The position numbers and the translations under genes were made by a program. The notes below the pieces were generated by a model. It did not search any database. It worked only from the letters and a program-made list of their open reading frames with translations, and was not told where the DNA came from. From Triatoma infestans (Eukaryota; Arthropoda; Insecta; Hemiptera; Reduviidae), in the NCBI GenBank assembly GCA_011037195.1, contig JAAEAF010000254.1, positions 1-64,000 on the forward strand: a stretch of 64,000 bases of DNA. The letters are read 5' to 3'. This document shows, one piece after another, positions 58,101 through 62,015 of the stretch. The first letter of the stretch is position 1. Every line of letters begins with the position of its first letter.

Positions 58101-61100
58101 CCATCTAATCTTGTCATATCTATTGTTTGATCCTTTATATTAACCAGATTGCCTAAATGTTTATGTAACTCCTCACGAAATTTTTCTCAGTTAGGTTTCT
58201 TAGCATTAAATCTGAAAATAGGAGGATCTGATGTAAGAACGTTCATGCAGCACAAATTGACTTGGAACATTAAGGTTGCCTGGTCGGATAAGTTTTCTTC
58301 TAGAGGCTGACACCATTCCGCAACGTATGGGAGCAGGGAAGTGGCAGAAATAGTTAGGTCAATGTTACTAGAACCCCTGATACTTTCAAATGTTGGCAAT
58401 CCACTGGTTCGTTCAATATCGTTAATGAACGACACGCTGTGTAATCCTCTAGAACATGACCTCTGTCATTAGTCACTGTATCGTACCAATTAATGGACCT
58501 AGCGTTGCTGTCCATTCCTATAATTAATCTCCCAGAAGAAGCGGACAGAAACTTGTCTATACCCTCCAGACCTGATTCGATTTGCCCATCATATGCCATG
58601 TAGATACTACCGACAACAGAAATGAAAATTACCCACAGTAAGTTCTACTAGAACTCTATCTTCATTAGAAACTTGTGAATAAATGACCGCATCAGTTTTC
58701 GTATTAATAATAATGACTGCAGCTCTAATCCTATTTTCACCTTTTTTAAAAATGTTACAGTAATTTGGAAAAGAAGAAATTTTGTTTGCAATAGTATACG
58801 GTTCCTGAATAATAACGACGTCTACATTATTTGATTTAATAAAGCTTTCCAGAATGTGGTGCGCTCTATGGGATCTTCGAAGATTTAATGGAACAAAGCG
58901 AATGTTGGCTAAACTGTTGATACGATAATTTAAACTATTGTGATTAAGAGAGTTAACATTGTTCATTTTTTTGTTTACATAATATTTGTAAGTAGGACAG
59001 GTTATACTGAGCGCAGCATGGTTGGTATTTACTTTATTACCTGCAGGTGAATATTGATTGTACTGAGTACAATTTACACAGGAAAATTCATCTTCTTTAG
59101 ATTTATATTCCTTCAATGAATGGTTAGCAGAGCACAAAGGACAGATGATTGATTGCATTGTGAAGTATGATGATTAAATTTGTTACAATTAAAGCATCGA
59201 ATTGCTGAAATGTGATCAACAGCTTTACATTTATTCCAATACATCTTTATTTTTCTTTCTAAAAATAATTTTCTTAAGTTAGGATTAACTTCTACTACTA
59301 AAAATCTGTACCGCTTCGGTTCTGCCATAAATTTTTTACATGAATTATATCACTATCTTGAAATAGTTCTTCATTCTGTGATCTAATTATTTCTAACACA
59401 TTTTCTCTTGTAAGCTCCTCCGGAATGTTACAGATTTTTAGCCTGGGTAAAAATTTGTTAACTTTTTCCGCTTGTAAATTCTTACTTCATGTTGAATTAA
59501 TTTCGTTGCAAAGTGTTTGAATATCATTTCTATCGGAACATTCAACGATTACTCAACCATTAGATATCCATCATGCTTTCTACACAATTTTTAGGTTACA
59601 TGGATTTAACTTCTCTTTTATTATTTTCCTAGTTTCCGAGCTACTTTGCCCATTAGGCTTAATAATAGCCTTAAAAGTAACTTCATGAATTTTACTGACT
59701 AACCTCTTAGTTGATTAATGTACCTTTTCGGCGTAACGCACTTTCTGTACCGCAGGTCTAACCTCTTTTATTCTATGTTTTCTTTTAATTCTATAATTCG
59801 TGATTTGTAGTTTAATTGCACTTCATTTAAAATTTCAATTAATTTTAAAATATCGCGTTTTAATTCATTTTTTAGATTACCGCTTACAACAGTTACAACA
59901 TTTCTTAACAAAGTGATCGCACTATCAAAACGCTCTTCATCAACGTCCGCCATCTTTCTCTCTCTCTCTCTGTCTCTGTGTTTTTGTTTGTGAGATATAT
60001 ATATATAACTGTATTTTTTTGTTGGCTAGTCGGCTTGGTGTGATAAAGTAACAGAAGAATACAAAGAAGAATTTTTTTTTTTTTTTTCAATTTTTCACGT
60101 TTGTGCGGATATTGTTTGCCTTCTTCAGAGGAACCCATAAAAGTAATAGAAAAATTTAGTGATGTTGAAAAATGATAATGAAATTTAGAAAAATTGTTCA
60201 CATTCATACAGGCCTTAAAAAAGGAATTTAAAATAAATTAATGTTCACACTGTCAGTATTAGTGCTGTATTGCCGTAAGAAGATAATAAGGGTGATGGTG
60301 GGAGGTAAGAAAAAACTGTTTTTCAACTGTACGGTGGGGAATGATGGATACATATTATATGCTTATTGTGTATACCGAAACCCTATCACCCCGGGCCGAC
60401 TAGCCAACAAAAAATTTAAAATATAAGTTATTAATATAACTTCTTTGGAATGTTAAGTGAAAGTAATTGCATTAAAGCTTTCTATTTCACAAAGTGAAGT
60501 CAAAAATAAAAAGAAAAAAATAACACATAAAATAGATGTAATATAAACACAAAACACATTATTAAGAAATACAACAAAACACAATAAAATAAGCAATATA
60601 GATTCTACCACAAAAAAATGGGACACATATTTTTATATATAGAAACACAATAACTCTGTACTCGCTTTAGTATTTTGATTATACTAACTAAATGTTAGTA
60701 TTGGTTTATAACTAACTAAATGTTATTTTCAAACTTAAAAACTCCAAACTTTCTTGAGAATAAAAATTGAAAGCAGTAGAAATTCATTTAGTGTGGCTTT
60801 CTGGACAAATCAGAAAGACCAACATTGTAATGATTTCTTTTTTATTAATCCACATTCTTTTTAATTTTATCGTTAAATTATTTTATGCTTAACATTAATA
60901 ACAGAAAAATGTCATTTCTGTTGAGGATGCCGTCATAGCAGTCGTTCTTACAGAGGAAGACATAGCGTTCGATTTATGGCATAACGCTAAGGTCTGTTCC
61001 ATCGAGCAATCGTATATTTTTGGCAAACTGGGGATATGGTCGGAGCCCAGACGACCATTTATTTCGCTCTCAGTCCTACGCAGTCGGTTTCTTACCACTC

Positions 61101-62015
61101 CATTGCCCAGAGATAACTTACCAGAAGGGGAGTAACGGTTCAAAAACGATTGCAAGAAGTAAGTCTGAAGACTAGGAAAAGTAGGTCATCAGGGCCAGTA
61201 CAAGCAAGAATCATCATCGTGTGCTTACACGATTAATGCAGTACTGCCGTGAGAGGAGACTAAGAATAGTAAGGCTACCCTTGGATTTTCTCTTCCTGGG
61301 AGCTTCTACAGCTCACTGTTGGTAATGGGTTATCTGAGGCACAGACACCGCCCGGATGGCGGCAATGAACTGAGATGGCTCTGAGCGCCAATAACTACAG
61401 ATGTTGACGCACCTCCAATTAGAAAAAACTATAAAGAAAGTGACTTTTCATATGATTAACCTAAAATTGATGTTATTATTACTACTTTTATTTTGAAATG
61501 TTGTAATTGTTTATTGTTTTAGTTCAAAGATTTGTGCTAGCGAAATAAATGCTTTGAGTGATCGCTCTTATGAGTTCCGCTCTATTCAGACAGAAATTGT
61601 AGCTTGTTCAGTGGACAGTCACCTGTCTCATCTTACATGGTCTAAACTTTCACGAGCTGATGGCGGTGTTAGCCTTCCTAAAATCCCTCTGATAGCGGAT
61701 CCTACCCATGCCATAGCCAAAGCTTATGGAGTATTGTTACCAGACAAAGGACATACTCTAAGGTAGTTGTGGCTACTCTCTGCTATCATTTCAAATGATA
61801 GTTAATCTATTTAGAAGTAGTTAATGGAGTCTGAATTTGGTTTTGGCAGAGCTCACTTCATTATAGACAAGCGAGGTATTCTACGGCACATGAGTATTAC
61901 AGACACATTGGTAGGCCGAGGTACTGATGAACTACTTAGAATTGTGAAGGCATTGCAATATGTCGATGAAGTTGAAGAACCGGTACCCGCTGATTGGACA
62001 CAGCCAAACGAATAA
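35767..62015 (+). CDS. Candidate zinc-finger/peroxiredoxin fusion gene (gene-level entry)
   Basis: Seven exons can be joined in one frame: 35767-35795, 36572-37002, 37624-38421, 41306-41530, 42608-42725, 61523-61762 and 61850-62015. That is 2007 nt and 668 aa. Order: BED-like zinc finger 1 (C84, C87, H101, H107), a Gly run, zinc finger 2 (C362, C365, H379, H385), a Ser/Gly/Pro/Gln-rich linker (about 420-490), then a peroxiredoxin domain (about 496-668) with peroxidatic C538 and catalytic R614. Seen directly: open frames, splice signals and matching phases. Inferred: that all exons belong to one transcript. The zinc-finger part would give DNA or chromatin binding, the other part thiol-peroxidase-type chemistry. 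The alternative is two genes, the second starting at Met 41317 (245 aa). The first exon and the donor at 37003 are the weakest parts. Confidence 0.45.
36572..37002 (+). CDS. Exon with BED-like zinc finger 1
   Basis: After gtgttacag the frame encodes a Ser/Thr-rich stretch, 'RPVNRKRFRHAW', 'FDIFKDWLRPHP' and a zinc finger CX2C-X13-HX5H: 'CIVCNRVI' ... 'KHAAGKRH'. A run of eight Gly and an acidic end, 'LDQDVVDVDS', follow. The W..F..F.DWL lead-in before the finger is typical of BED-like fingers found in transposase-derived and chromatin proteins. The donor at 37003 (gtctgt) is atypical and uncertain. The open frame extends to 37091 if no splice occurs. Confidence 0.7.
37624..38421 (+). CDS. Exon with BED-like zinc finger 2
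   Basis: About 265 codons. The N-terminal two thirds are acidic and Ser/Thr-rich ('EEEMVVSSGTLVYQQQ', 'FEPTSIDEMEQD'), like an activation or interaction region. The C-terminal part repeats the finger of the previous exon: 'YRLAWEQFPEFKDWL', then 'CRICNKVLLADF' ... 'HATGRRH', again CX2C-X13-HX5H. The donor ttcag|gtgatt at 38422 leaves phase 1. Without splicing the frame stops at 38552 after 43 unremarkable residues. The acceptor aaaag at 37623 is the one that fits phase 1. A cag acceptor at 37618 would need another donor. Confidence 0.75.
38553..39838. other. Intronic/intergenic stretch without recognised genes
   Basis: AT-rich. A (TA)n run lies near 39629. An open frame on the minus strand (39353-39165) has no family resemblance. 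Confidence 0.4.
39840..40080 (-). mobile_element. Mariner-type transposase fragment
   Basis: On the minus strand 'EILDHTSYSSNLAP' (about 40020) corresponds to the 'HxPYSPDLAP' motif before the third catalytic Asp of mariner transposases. It is followed by 'FQETACTQQFGDDELKT'. Stops and substitutions (SPD to SSN) show it is dead. No inverted repeats were found. Confidence 0.6.
40261..40498 (+). repeat. tRNA-derived SINE, copy C (most complete)
   Basis: Box A TAGCTAAGTGG (40272-40282) and box B GGTTCGAGTCC (about 40315) are both intact. The body includes the self-complementary 'cactgtcc' / 'ggacagtg' hairpin, 'gagaacactggtccggaggc' and 'atgcactgagaaggctccgg', and ends in 'gacgcgctttaaattaaaaa'. 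It lies in the intron between the zinc-finger and peroxiredoxin exons. Confidence 0.9.
40499..41305. other. Intronic stretch before the linker exon
   Basis: No coding sequence or repeat family recognised. The last 90 bp are T/A-rich, as expected before a 3' splice site. Confidence 0.45.
41306..41530 (+). CDS. Linker exon upstream of the peroxiredoxin domain
   Basis: The acceptor ttgcgcgcag ends at 41305. The frame is open through the acceptor, and the phase fits the donor at 38422. An internal Met (41317) could be a start for a separate peroxiredoxin gene. The product is low-complexity: 'SYKEDYDRNLADLNRSNSGA', a Gly run, then 'GIYVPQQRNLPPPHNLSKAV'. The donor gtatgc (41531) leaves phase 1. 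I do not recognise this segment in known peroxiredoxins. Confidence 0.6.
41531..42607 (+). other. Intron of the peroxiredoxin gene (1.08 kb)
   Basis: Bounded by gtatgc and tattttctag. AT-rich, with no transposable element recognised. A minus-strand open frame at 42155-41844 is unremarkable. Confidence 0.7.
42608..42725 (+). CDS. Peroxiredoxin exon: N-terminal part of the thioredoxin fold
   Basis: 'MSPAPNWKATAIVNGHV' and 'LDLSDYVGRYLILVFYPQD' match the start of 2-Cys peroxiredoxins (AhpC/TSA family). The acceptor is tattttctag, and the donor gtgagt at 42726 splits Phe111 (short-form numbering). The Pro of the PxxxT/SxxC active-site motif is the P of 'FYPQD'. Confidence 0.88.
43680..43890 (-). 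pseudogene. Possible LTR-element pol tail and polypurine tract
   Basis: The minus strand encodes 'HGPKRKRGRPKKIGVFA' then a stop. After about 25 bp comes a purine tract, agaggggga (about 43745). A basic tail before a polypurine tract fits the end of an LTR-element pol, but no LTR pair or enzyme domain is visible. Confidence 0.3.
44621..45125 (-). pseudogene. I-like LINE RNase H domain
   Basis: 'CIYTDGSKTDNKVGCAMYD' (about 45090) has the first catalytic Asp. 'SELVAITMALKYI' has the Glu, 'AILSDCLSAVTKL' the second Asp and 'HCGLLHNETLDALAKEA' the fourth motif (about 44750). All four catalytic acids are recognisable despite one frameshift near 45000. It would degrade the RNA of the RNA/DNA hybrid. 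Confidence 0.82.
45161..46620 (-). pseudogene. I-like LINE reverse transcriptase remnant
   Basis: 'FPPQWKEYLIIPILKPNK' and 'SYRPISLASCLMKIFEKMI' (about 46360-46230) are RT fingers. 'FPKSRYGFRKGYSV' follows near 46150. The palm with YADD is missing or unreadable. 'VVLFTRKRRLNIPN' comes near 45830, then 'YLNILRSISHKKWG' through 'ADRFVLRLLNY' (45690-45380). This region is heavily frameshifted. Confidence 0.72.
46919..47730 (-). pseudogene. I-like LINE endonuclease domain
   Basis: 'LNILQWNARSAVINKGSLEM' (about 47725-47665) holds the first Asn. After a frameshift come 'KPCIVGGDFNVHSRAFGS' (about 47345), with the Asp and Asn metal ligands, then 'KSAVDITFCSAFLSP' and the catalytic 'LGSDHFSIL' (about 47115). 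These are the APE-type endonuclease signatures that nick the target. The 233-residue frame ends at a stop at 46919. The RT linker continues in other frames. Confidence 0.82.
47818..48070. repeat. CA/TA-rich microsatellite inside the I-like LINE
   Basis: Alternating purine-pyrimidine runs (tatatacaca, acatacatat) over about 250 bp lie in the gap between ORF1 and ORF2. Confidence 0.9.
48336..49615 (-). pseudogene. I-like LINE ORF1 (Gag-like, three zinc knuckles)
   Basis: The Met at 49615 opens 211 codons of RNA-binding-type sequence ('SIGKLLHSNYPEISKNIYSV', 'KVYIPRYLLQRRGIIRG'), up to a stop at 48980. In the shifted frame, 'CKKCLRFGHFKDQC', 'CERCGGDHDIAEC' and 'CVNCGSSSHPASNINVC' are three knuckles (about 48960-48800). 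The C-terminal part (48674-48336) is in another frame. ORF1 would coat element RNA. Two frameshifts inactivate it. Confidence 0.8.
49661..49895. repeat. Purine-rich (A/G) tract
   Basis: Nearly continuous A/G with 'gaaaaag' repeats lies at the 5' side of the antisense LINE. It may be part of the LINE 5' UTR or simple-sequence expansion. Confidence 0.7.
49940..51290 (-). mobile_element. Gypsy fragment: RNase H end to integrase
   Basis: On the minus strand: 'LTLQTYGIKIDYTPGKVNRV' and 'AHTPSRPV' (about 51070, end of RNase H), zinc-binding-region pieces (about 50650), and the integrase core 'KITSDNGVQFVSG' (second catalytic Asp, about 50410) and 'HPSTNVVERRNRDLK' (catalytic Glu, about 50310). It fades through 'FGRELRNPDNVKHDMKRVLD' (about 50130). 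Frameshifts separate the blocks. No LTR or PPT was found. It is antisense within the peroxiredoxin intron. Confidence 0.78.
51300..51965 (-). mobile_element. LINE scrap with internally deleted RT
   Basis: 'GTFPTEWKVYTVIPVL' and 'SSYRPIALSSCVMKTMDRTI' (about 51950-51835) are RT fingers. They join directly to 'LVREIWAAPYGDILEKVQIK' (about 51810) and 'YFKSLLKLPKSTPDAVLRHE', which belong after the thumb, so palm and YADD are deleted. The tail has 'IPFNWCRFLKCSLEKIGAIH'. It directly follows the Gypsy fragment. Confidence 0.7.
52083..52125. repeat. (CT)n(AT)n microsatellite
   Basis: About 12 CT units are followed by about 10 AT units. Confidence 0.95.
52174..53405 (+). mobile_element. Tc1/mariner-superfamily element with long inverted repeats, right end truncated
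   Basis: The left end, CAGAGTGTCCCATTGAAACG after TA (52172-52173), is typical of a mariner terminus. The region 52357-52555 is the reverse complement, with modest divergence, of 53223-53405, so the inverted repeats were about 380 bp long. The right one lacks its outer ~185 bp. Between them lies a deleted transposase on the plus strand: 'SVNVWCGMVGDETIGLYIRP' (about 52910) and 'YANFIRQEYNS', then a broken 'QQDGCPAHYA' (about 53056, second catalytic Asp). The final DDE region is decayed ('IFFFGDISKIL', about 53188). It is not autonomous. Confidence 0.82.
53406..53759. other. AT-rich spacer
   Basis: 'aattatata'-type low-complexity sequence with no recognised feature. Confidence 0.5.
53760..54680 (-). 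mobile_element. R1-like LINE 3' fragment (RNase H and C-terminus)
   Basis: Minus strand: RNase H with 'ERSVGCAIVVYSSGGVGVFE', 'MCSNNQVELFAILSALKWL', 'SIIKSDSMASILSL' and 'HLTWIKAHCGIEGNERAGH'. After a frameshift comes the C-terminal block 'AISGHGKNLAYLQRFGL' and 'CSCSENGPIQSWDDIIFDC', stopping at 53817. The first catalytic Asp is lost: the TDGSK motif reads YYGSK. It is related to, but clearly diverged from, the larger element at 55.16-59.96 kb. The 5' end is truncated at the RNase H. Confidence 0.78.
54681..55159. repeat. (ATT)n and T-rich low-complexity block
   Basis: Two blocks of TTA/ATT repeats (about 54893-54960 and 55033-55060) and T-runs up to 15 nt lie between the two R1-like LINEs. 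They may be the 3' tail of the downstream LINE. Confidence 0.8.
55568..55996 (-). pseudogene. R1-like LINE RNase H domain
   Basis: 'LEIFTDGSKEGDNVGCAF' (first Asp, about 55970), 'SNNQAEQLAVVKALDWLE' (Glu), 'RIATDSRITIDSL' (second Asp) and 'SMTWVKA' precede a frameshift near 55660. Beyond it, 'VGVECNERAEKLAKAASKD' completes the fold. The usual HxG motif reads as broken at the shift. Confidence 0.78.
56196..56690 (-). pseudogene. R1-like LINE RT thumb/connection, split by a short insertion
   Basis: 'LSLKSEDVSIYLGGKKLEMV' and 'ENLKYLGII' end at about 56587. After a 132-bp insertion the frame resumes 'FDRRLSWAEHISYICDKSWQ' and 'VNVLSRAAKVHWGVLGAEAL'. Joining across the insertion restores the normal 'YLGI.FD..L.W..HI' motif. 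Confidence 0.8.
56455..56586 (+). mobile_element. 132-bp hammerhead-like element, copy 2, with 13-bp target-site duplication
   Basis: The element is flanked by the exact direct repeat ATAATTCCGAGAT (56442-56454 and 56587-56599), and removing it and one repeat restores the LINE frame. It contains CATC (56510-56513), CTGAAGA (56514-56520), an extra T, a GGGCG/CGCCC stem (56522-56533), GAAA (56534-56537), ACCGGT (56537-56542), C and GATG (56544-56547). This is the order of a type I hammerhead ribozyme with a minimal stem III. Copies 1 (11205) and 3 (63922) are less complete. Self-cleavage is unproven, and the extra T and tiny stem III are deviations. Confidence 0.75.
56669..58117 (-). CDS. R1-like LINE reverse transcriptase (long intact frame)
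   Basis: 482 codons without interruption. The linker has 'VSWWNKDLNILRKKVNASRR'. RT fingers show 'MRSNKAPGWDGLTIEILKKV' (about 57490) and 'LRPISLLPVAGKVLEKLMID'. The palm shows 'LISLDVEGAFDAAWWP' with the first catalytic Asp (about 57090). 'ATRGCPQGSCSGPCFWILMN' and 'AIAFADDLFLLVAGQ' follow, the latter with the FADD form of the catalytic box (about 56830). The frame then shifts at about 56690 in the thumb. The core looks chemically complete, but the element lacks an intact thumb and endonuclease, so it is unlikely to be mobile. Confidence 0.85.
   Translation of the reverse strand: MTRLDGCLVDFIRSNKSLEKSVEKFYDKIIMACERSFPANRKRERPVKKTVSWWNKDLNILRKKVNASRRLYQRTYNNPSLREARKKCYFDLRRLYQTKINDATLESWKAFCSGISANSPWNFTYLAAGKLTSSTCISTVLKENGEYTADLEKTVAVILDKFVPQDNLLQDLQIPKIMRAEMDLEMDTHNDVAFSRIEVERVLKSMRSNKAPGWDGLTIEILKKVFEFYPDAITSIYVECLSRGQFPLCWKKAVLVILEKNGKKEMNDLSRLRPISLLPVAGKVLEKLMIDRITYHMYSNRLLSGRQFGFRPQTSTVSALKSATEFINEYLDMRWEVLLISLDVEGAFDAAWWPSTLKSLRERKCPRNLYHLSRNYFSGRNVSLSLNSLRKDAQATRGCPQGSCSGPCFWILMNDRLLRLTFPGHSQAIAFADDLFLLVAGQTALEISVDGNRVLRILKLGLPNTKLHSIQINRKLCTFLKD
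58187..58989 (-). pseudogene. R1-like LINE endonuclease, catalytic His replaced
   Basis: 'IRFVPLNLRRSHRAHHILES' and 'VDVVIIQEPYTI' (about 58900-58790) contain the first Asn and the Glu. 'RLIIGMDSNARSINWYD' (about 58530) holds the Asp/Asn/Ala motif. 'SSNIDLTISATSLLP' follows in a shifted frame, with 'LEENLSDQATLMF' (about 58285). The final motif is normally SDH; here it is SDQ, losing the general-base His. There are two frameshifts. Confidence 0.75.
58990..59955 (-). pseudogene. R1-like LINE ORF1 remnant
   Basis: It opens at 59953 with 61 codons ending 'IIELKENIE', then is heavily broken. It is recognisable again from 59328 ('PKRYRFLVVEVNPNLRKLFL') with a knuckle, 'CFNCNKFNHHTSQC' (CX2C-X4-HX4C), and a second partial one, 'CVNC' ... 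'HAALSITC', near 59080-59010. The frame carrying the second knuckle runs without a stop into the endonuclease. Confidence 0.65.
60015..60414. mobile_element. 400-bp MITE with 31-bp terminal inverted repeats
   Basis: The left terminus ttttttgttggctagtcggc (60015-60034) continues to 60045. The right terminus is its reverse complement (60384-60414) with about three mismatches near the inner end. The inside is AT-rich without coding capacity. It sits just upstream of the R1-like LINE 5' end, next to a (TC)n(TA)n tract (59949-60008). The superfamily is not clear; a target-site duplication was not securely identified. Confidence 0.82.
60415..61254. other. Intronic stretch without recognised gene
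   Basis: AT-rich to 60.9 kb. A minus-strand open frame (61155-60895) shows no family resemblance. Confidence 0.4.
61255..61428 (+). repeat. tRNA-derived SINE, copy D (head truncated)
   Basis: The body 'cttctacagctcactgtt', 'ggcggcaatgaactgagatg' and 'actacagatgttgacgcacc' aligns with copies A-C, but the tRNA head is missing and the middle is diverged. It ends in 'ccaattagaaaaaact'. It lies about 95 bp before the peroxidatic-Cys exon. Confidence 0.75.
61523..61762 (+). CDS. Peroxiredoxin exon with peroxidatic cysteine
   Basis: Follows an intron of about 18.8 kb (acceptor ttattgttttag). Joined to the previous exon it reads 'FYPQDFSKICASEI'. The peroxidatic Cys (61533-61535, C115 of the short form) and the Ser of the PxxxSxxC motif are present, but the usual VCPTE is changed to ICASE. 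It continues 'TEIVACSVDSHLSHLTW', 'GGVSLPKIPLIADPTHAIAK' and 'YGVLLPDKGHTL'. The GGLG motif linked to overoxidation sensitivity reads GGVS. The donor aag|gtagtt splits the catalytic Arg codon. Confidence 0.9.
61850..62015 (+). CDS. Peroxiredoxin terminal exon, resolving Cys missing
   Basis: Acceptor gttttggcag. The first base completes Arg191 (AG|A). It reads 'AHFIIDKRGILRHMSITDTL', 'VGRGTDELLRIVKALQYVDE' and 'VEEPVPADWTQPNE', then TAA (62013-62015). In typical 2-Cys enzymes the C-terminal block is VCPAGW. Here it is PVPADW, so the resolving Cys is replaced by Val, and no YF tail follows. If active, it must work as a 1-Cys enzyme or with an outside thiol. A strong donor, ccag|gtatgt (62023), lies just after the stop, suggesting a 3' UTR intron. 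Confidence 0.88.

Larger units (their letters stand above)
55160..59955 (-). mobile_element. R1-like LINE, near full length
   Basis: Minus strand, 5' to 3': ORF1 start 'ADVDEERFDSAITLLRNVV' (59953), zinc knuckle region (59330-58990), endonuclease (about 58990-58190), a 482-codon open RT block (58117-56669), the RT thumb (56690-56200), RNase H (55996-55600) and a C-terminus with 'LLSGHGKMAAYLHRFNI' (about 55370). The 'DVEGAFDAAWWPS' box is characteristic of R1-clade LINEs. It is the best-preserved element in the window, yet broken by frameshifts, by one catalytic substitution in the endonuclease and by a 132-bp insertion in the RT. It lies antisense in the peroxiredoxin intron. Confidence 0.88.
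42726..61522 (+). other. Giant peroxiredoxin intron (18.8 kb) filled with transposons
   Basis: Starts with the consensus donor gtgagt and ends ttattgttttag. It separates the residues immediately before the active site from the peroxidatic Cys exon. Inside lie an LTR-tail relic, an I-like LINE, a Gypsy relic, a LINE scrap, a mariner, two R1-like LINEs, a 400-bp MITE and a SINE. Confidence 0.8.
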
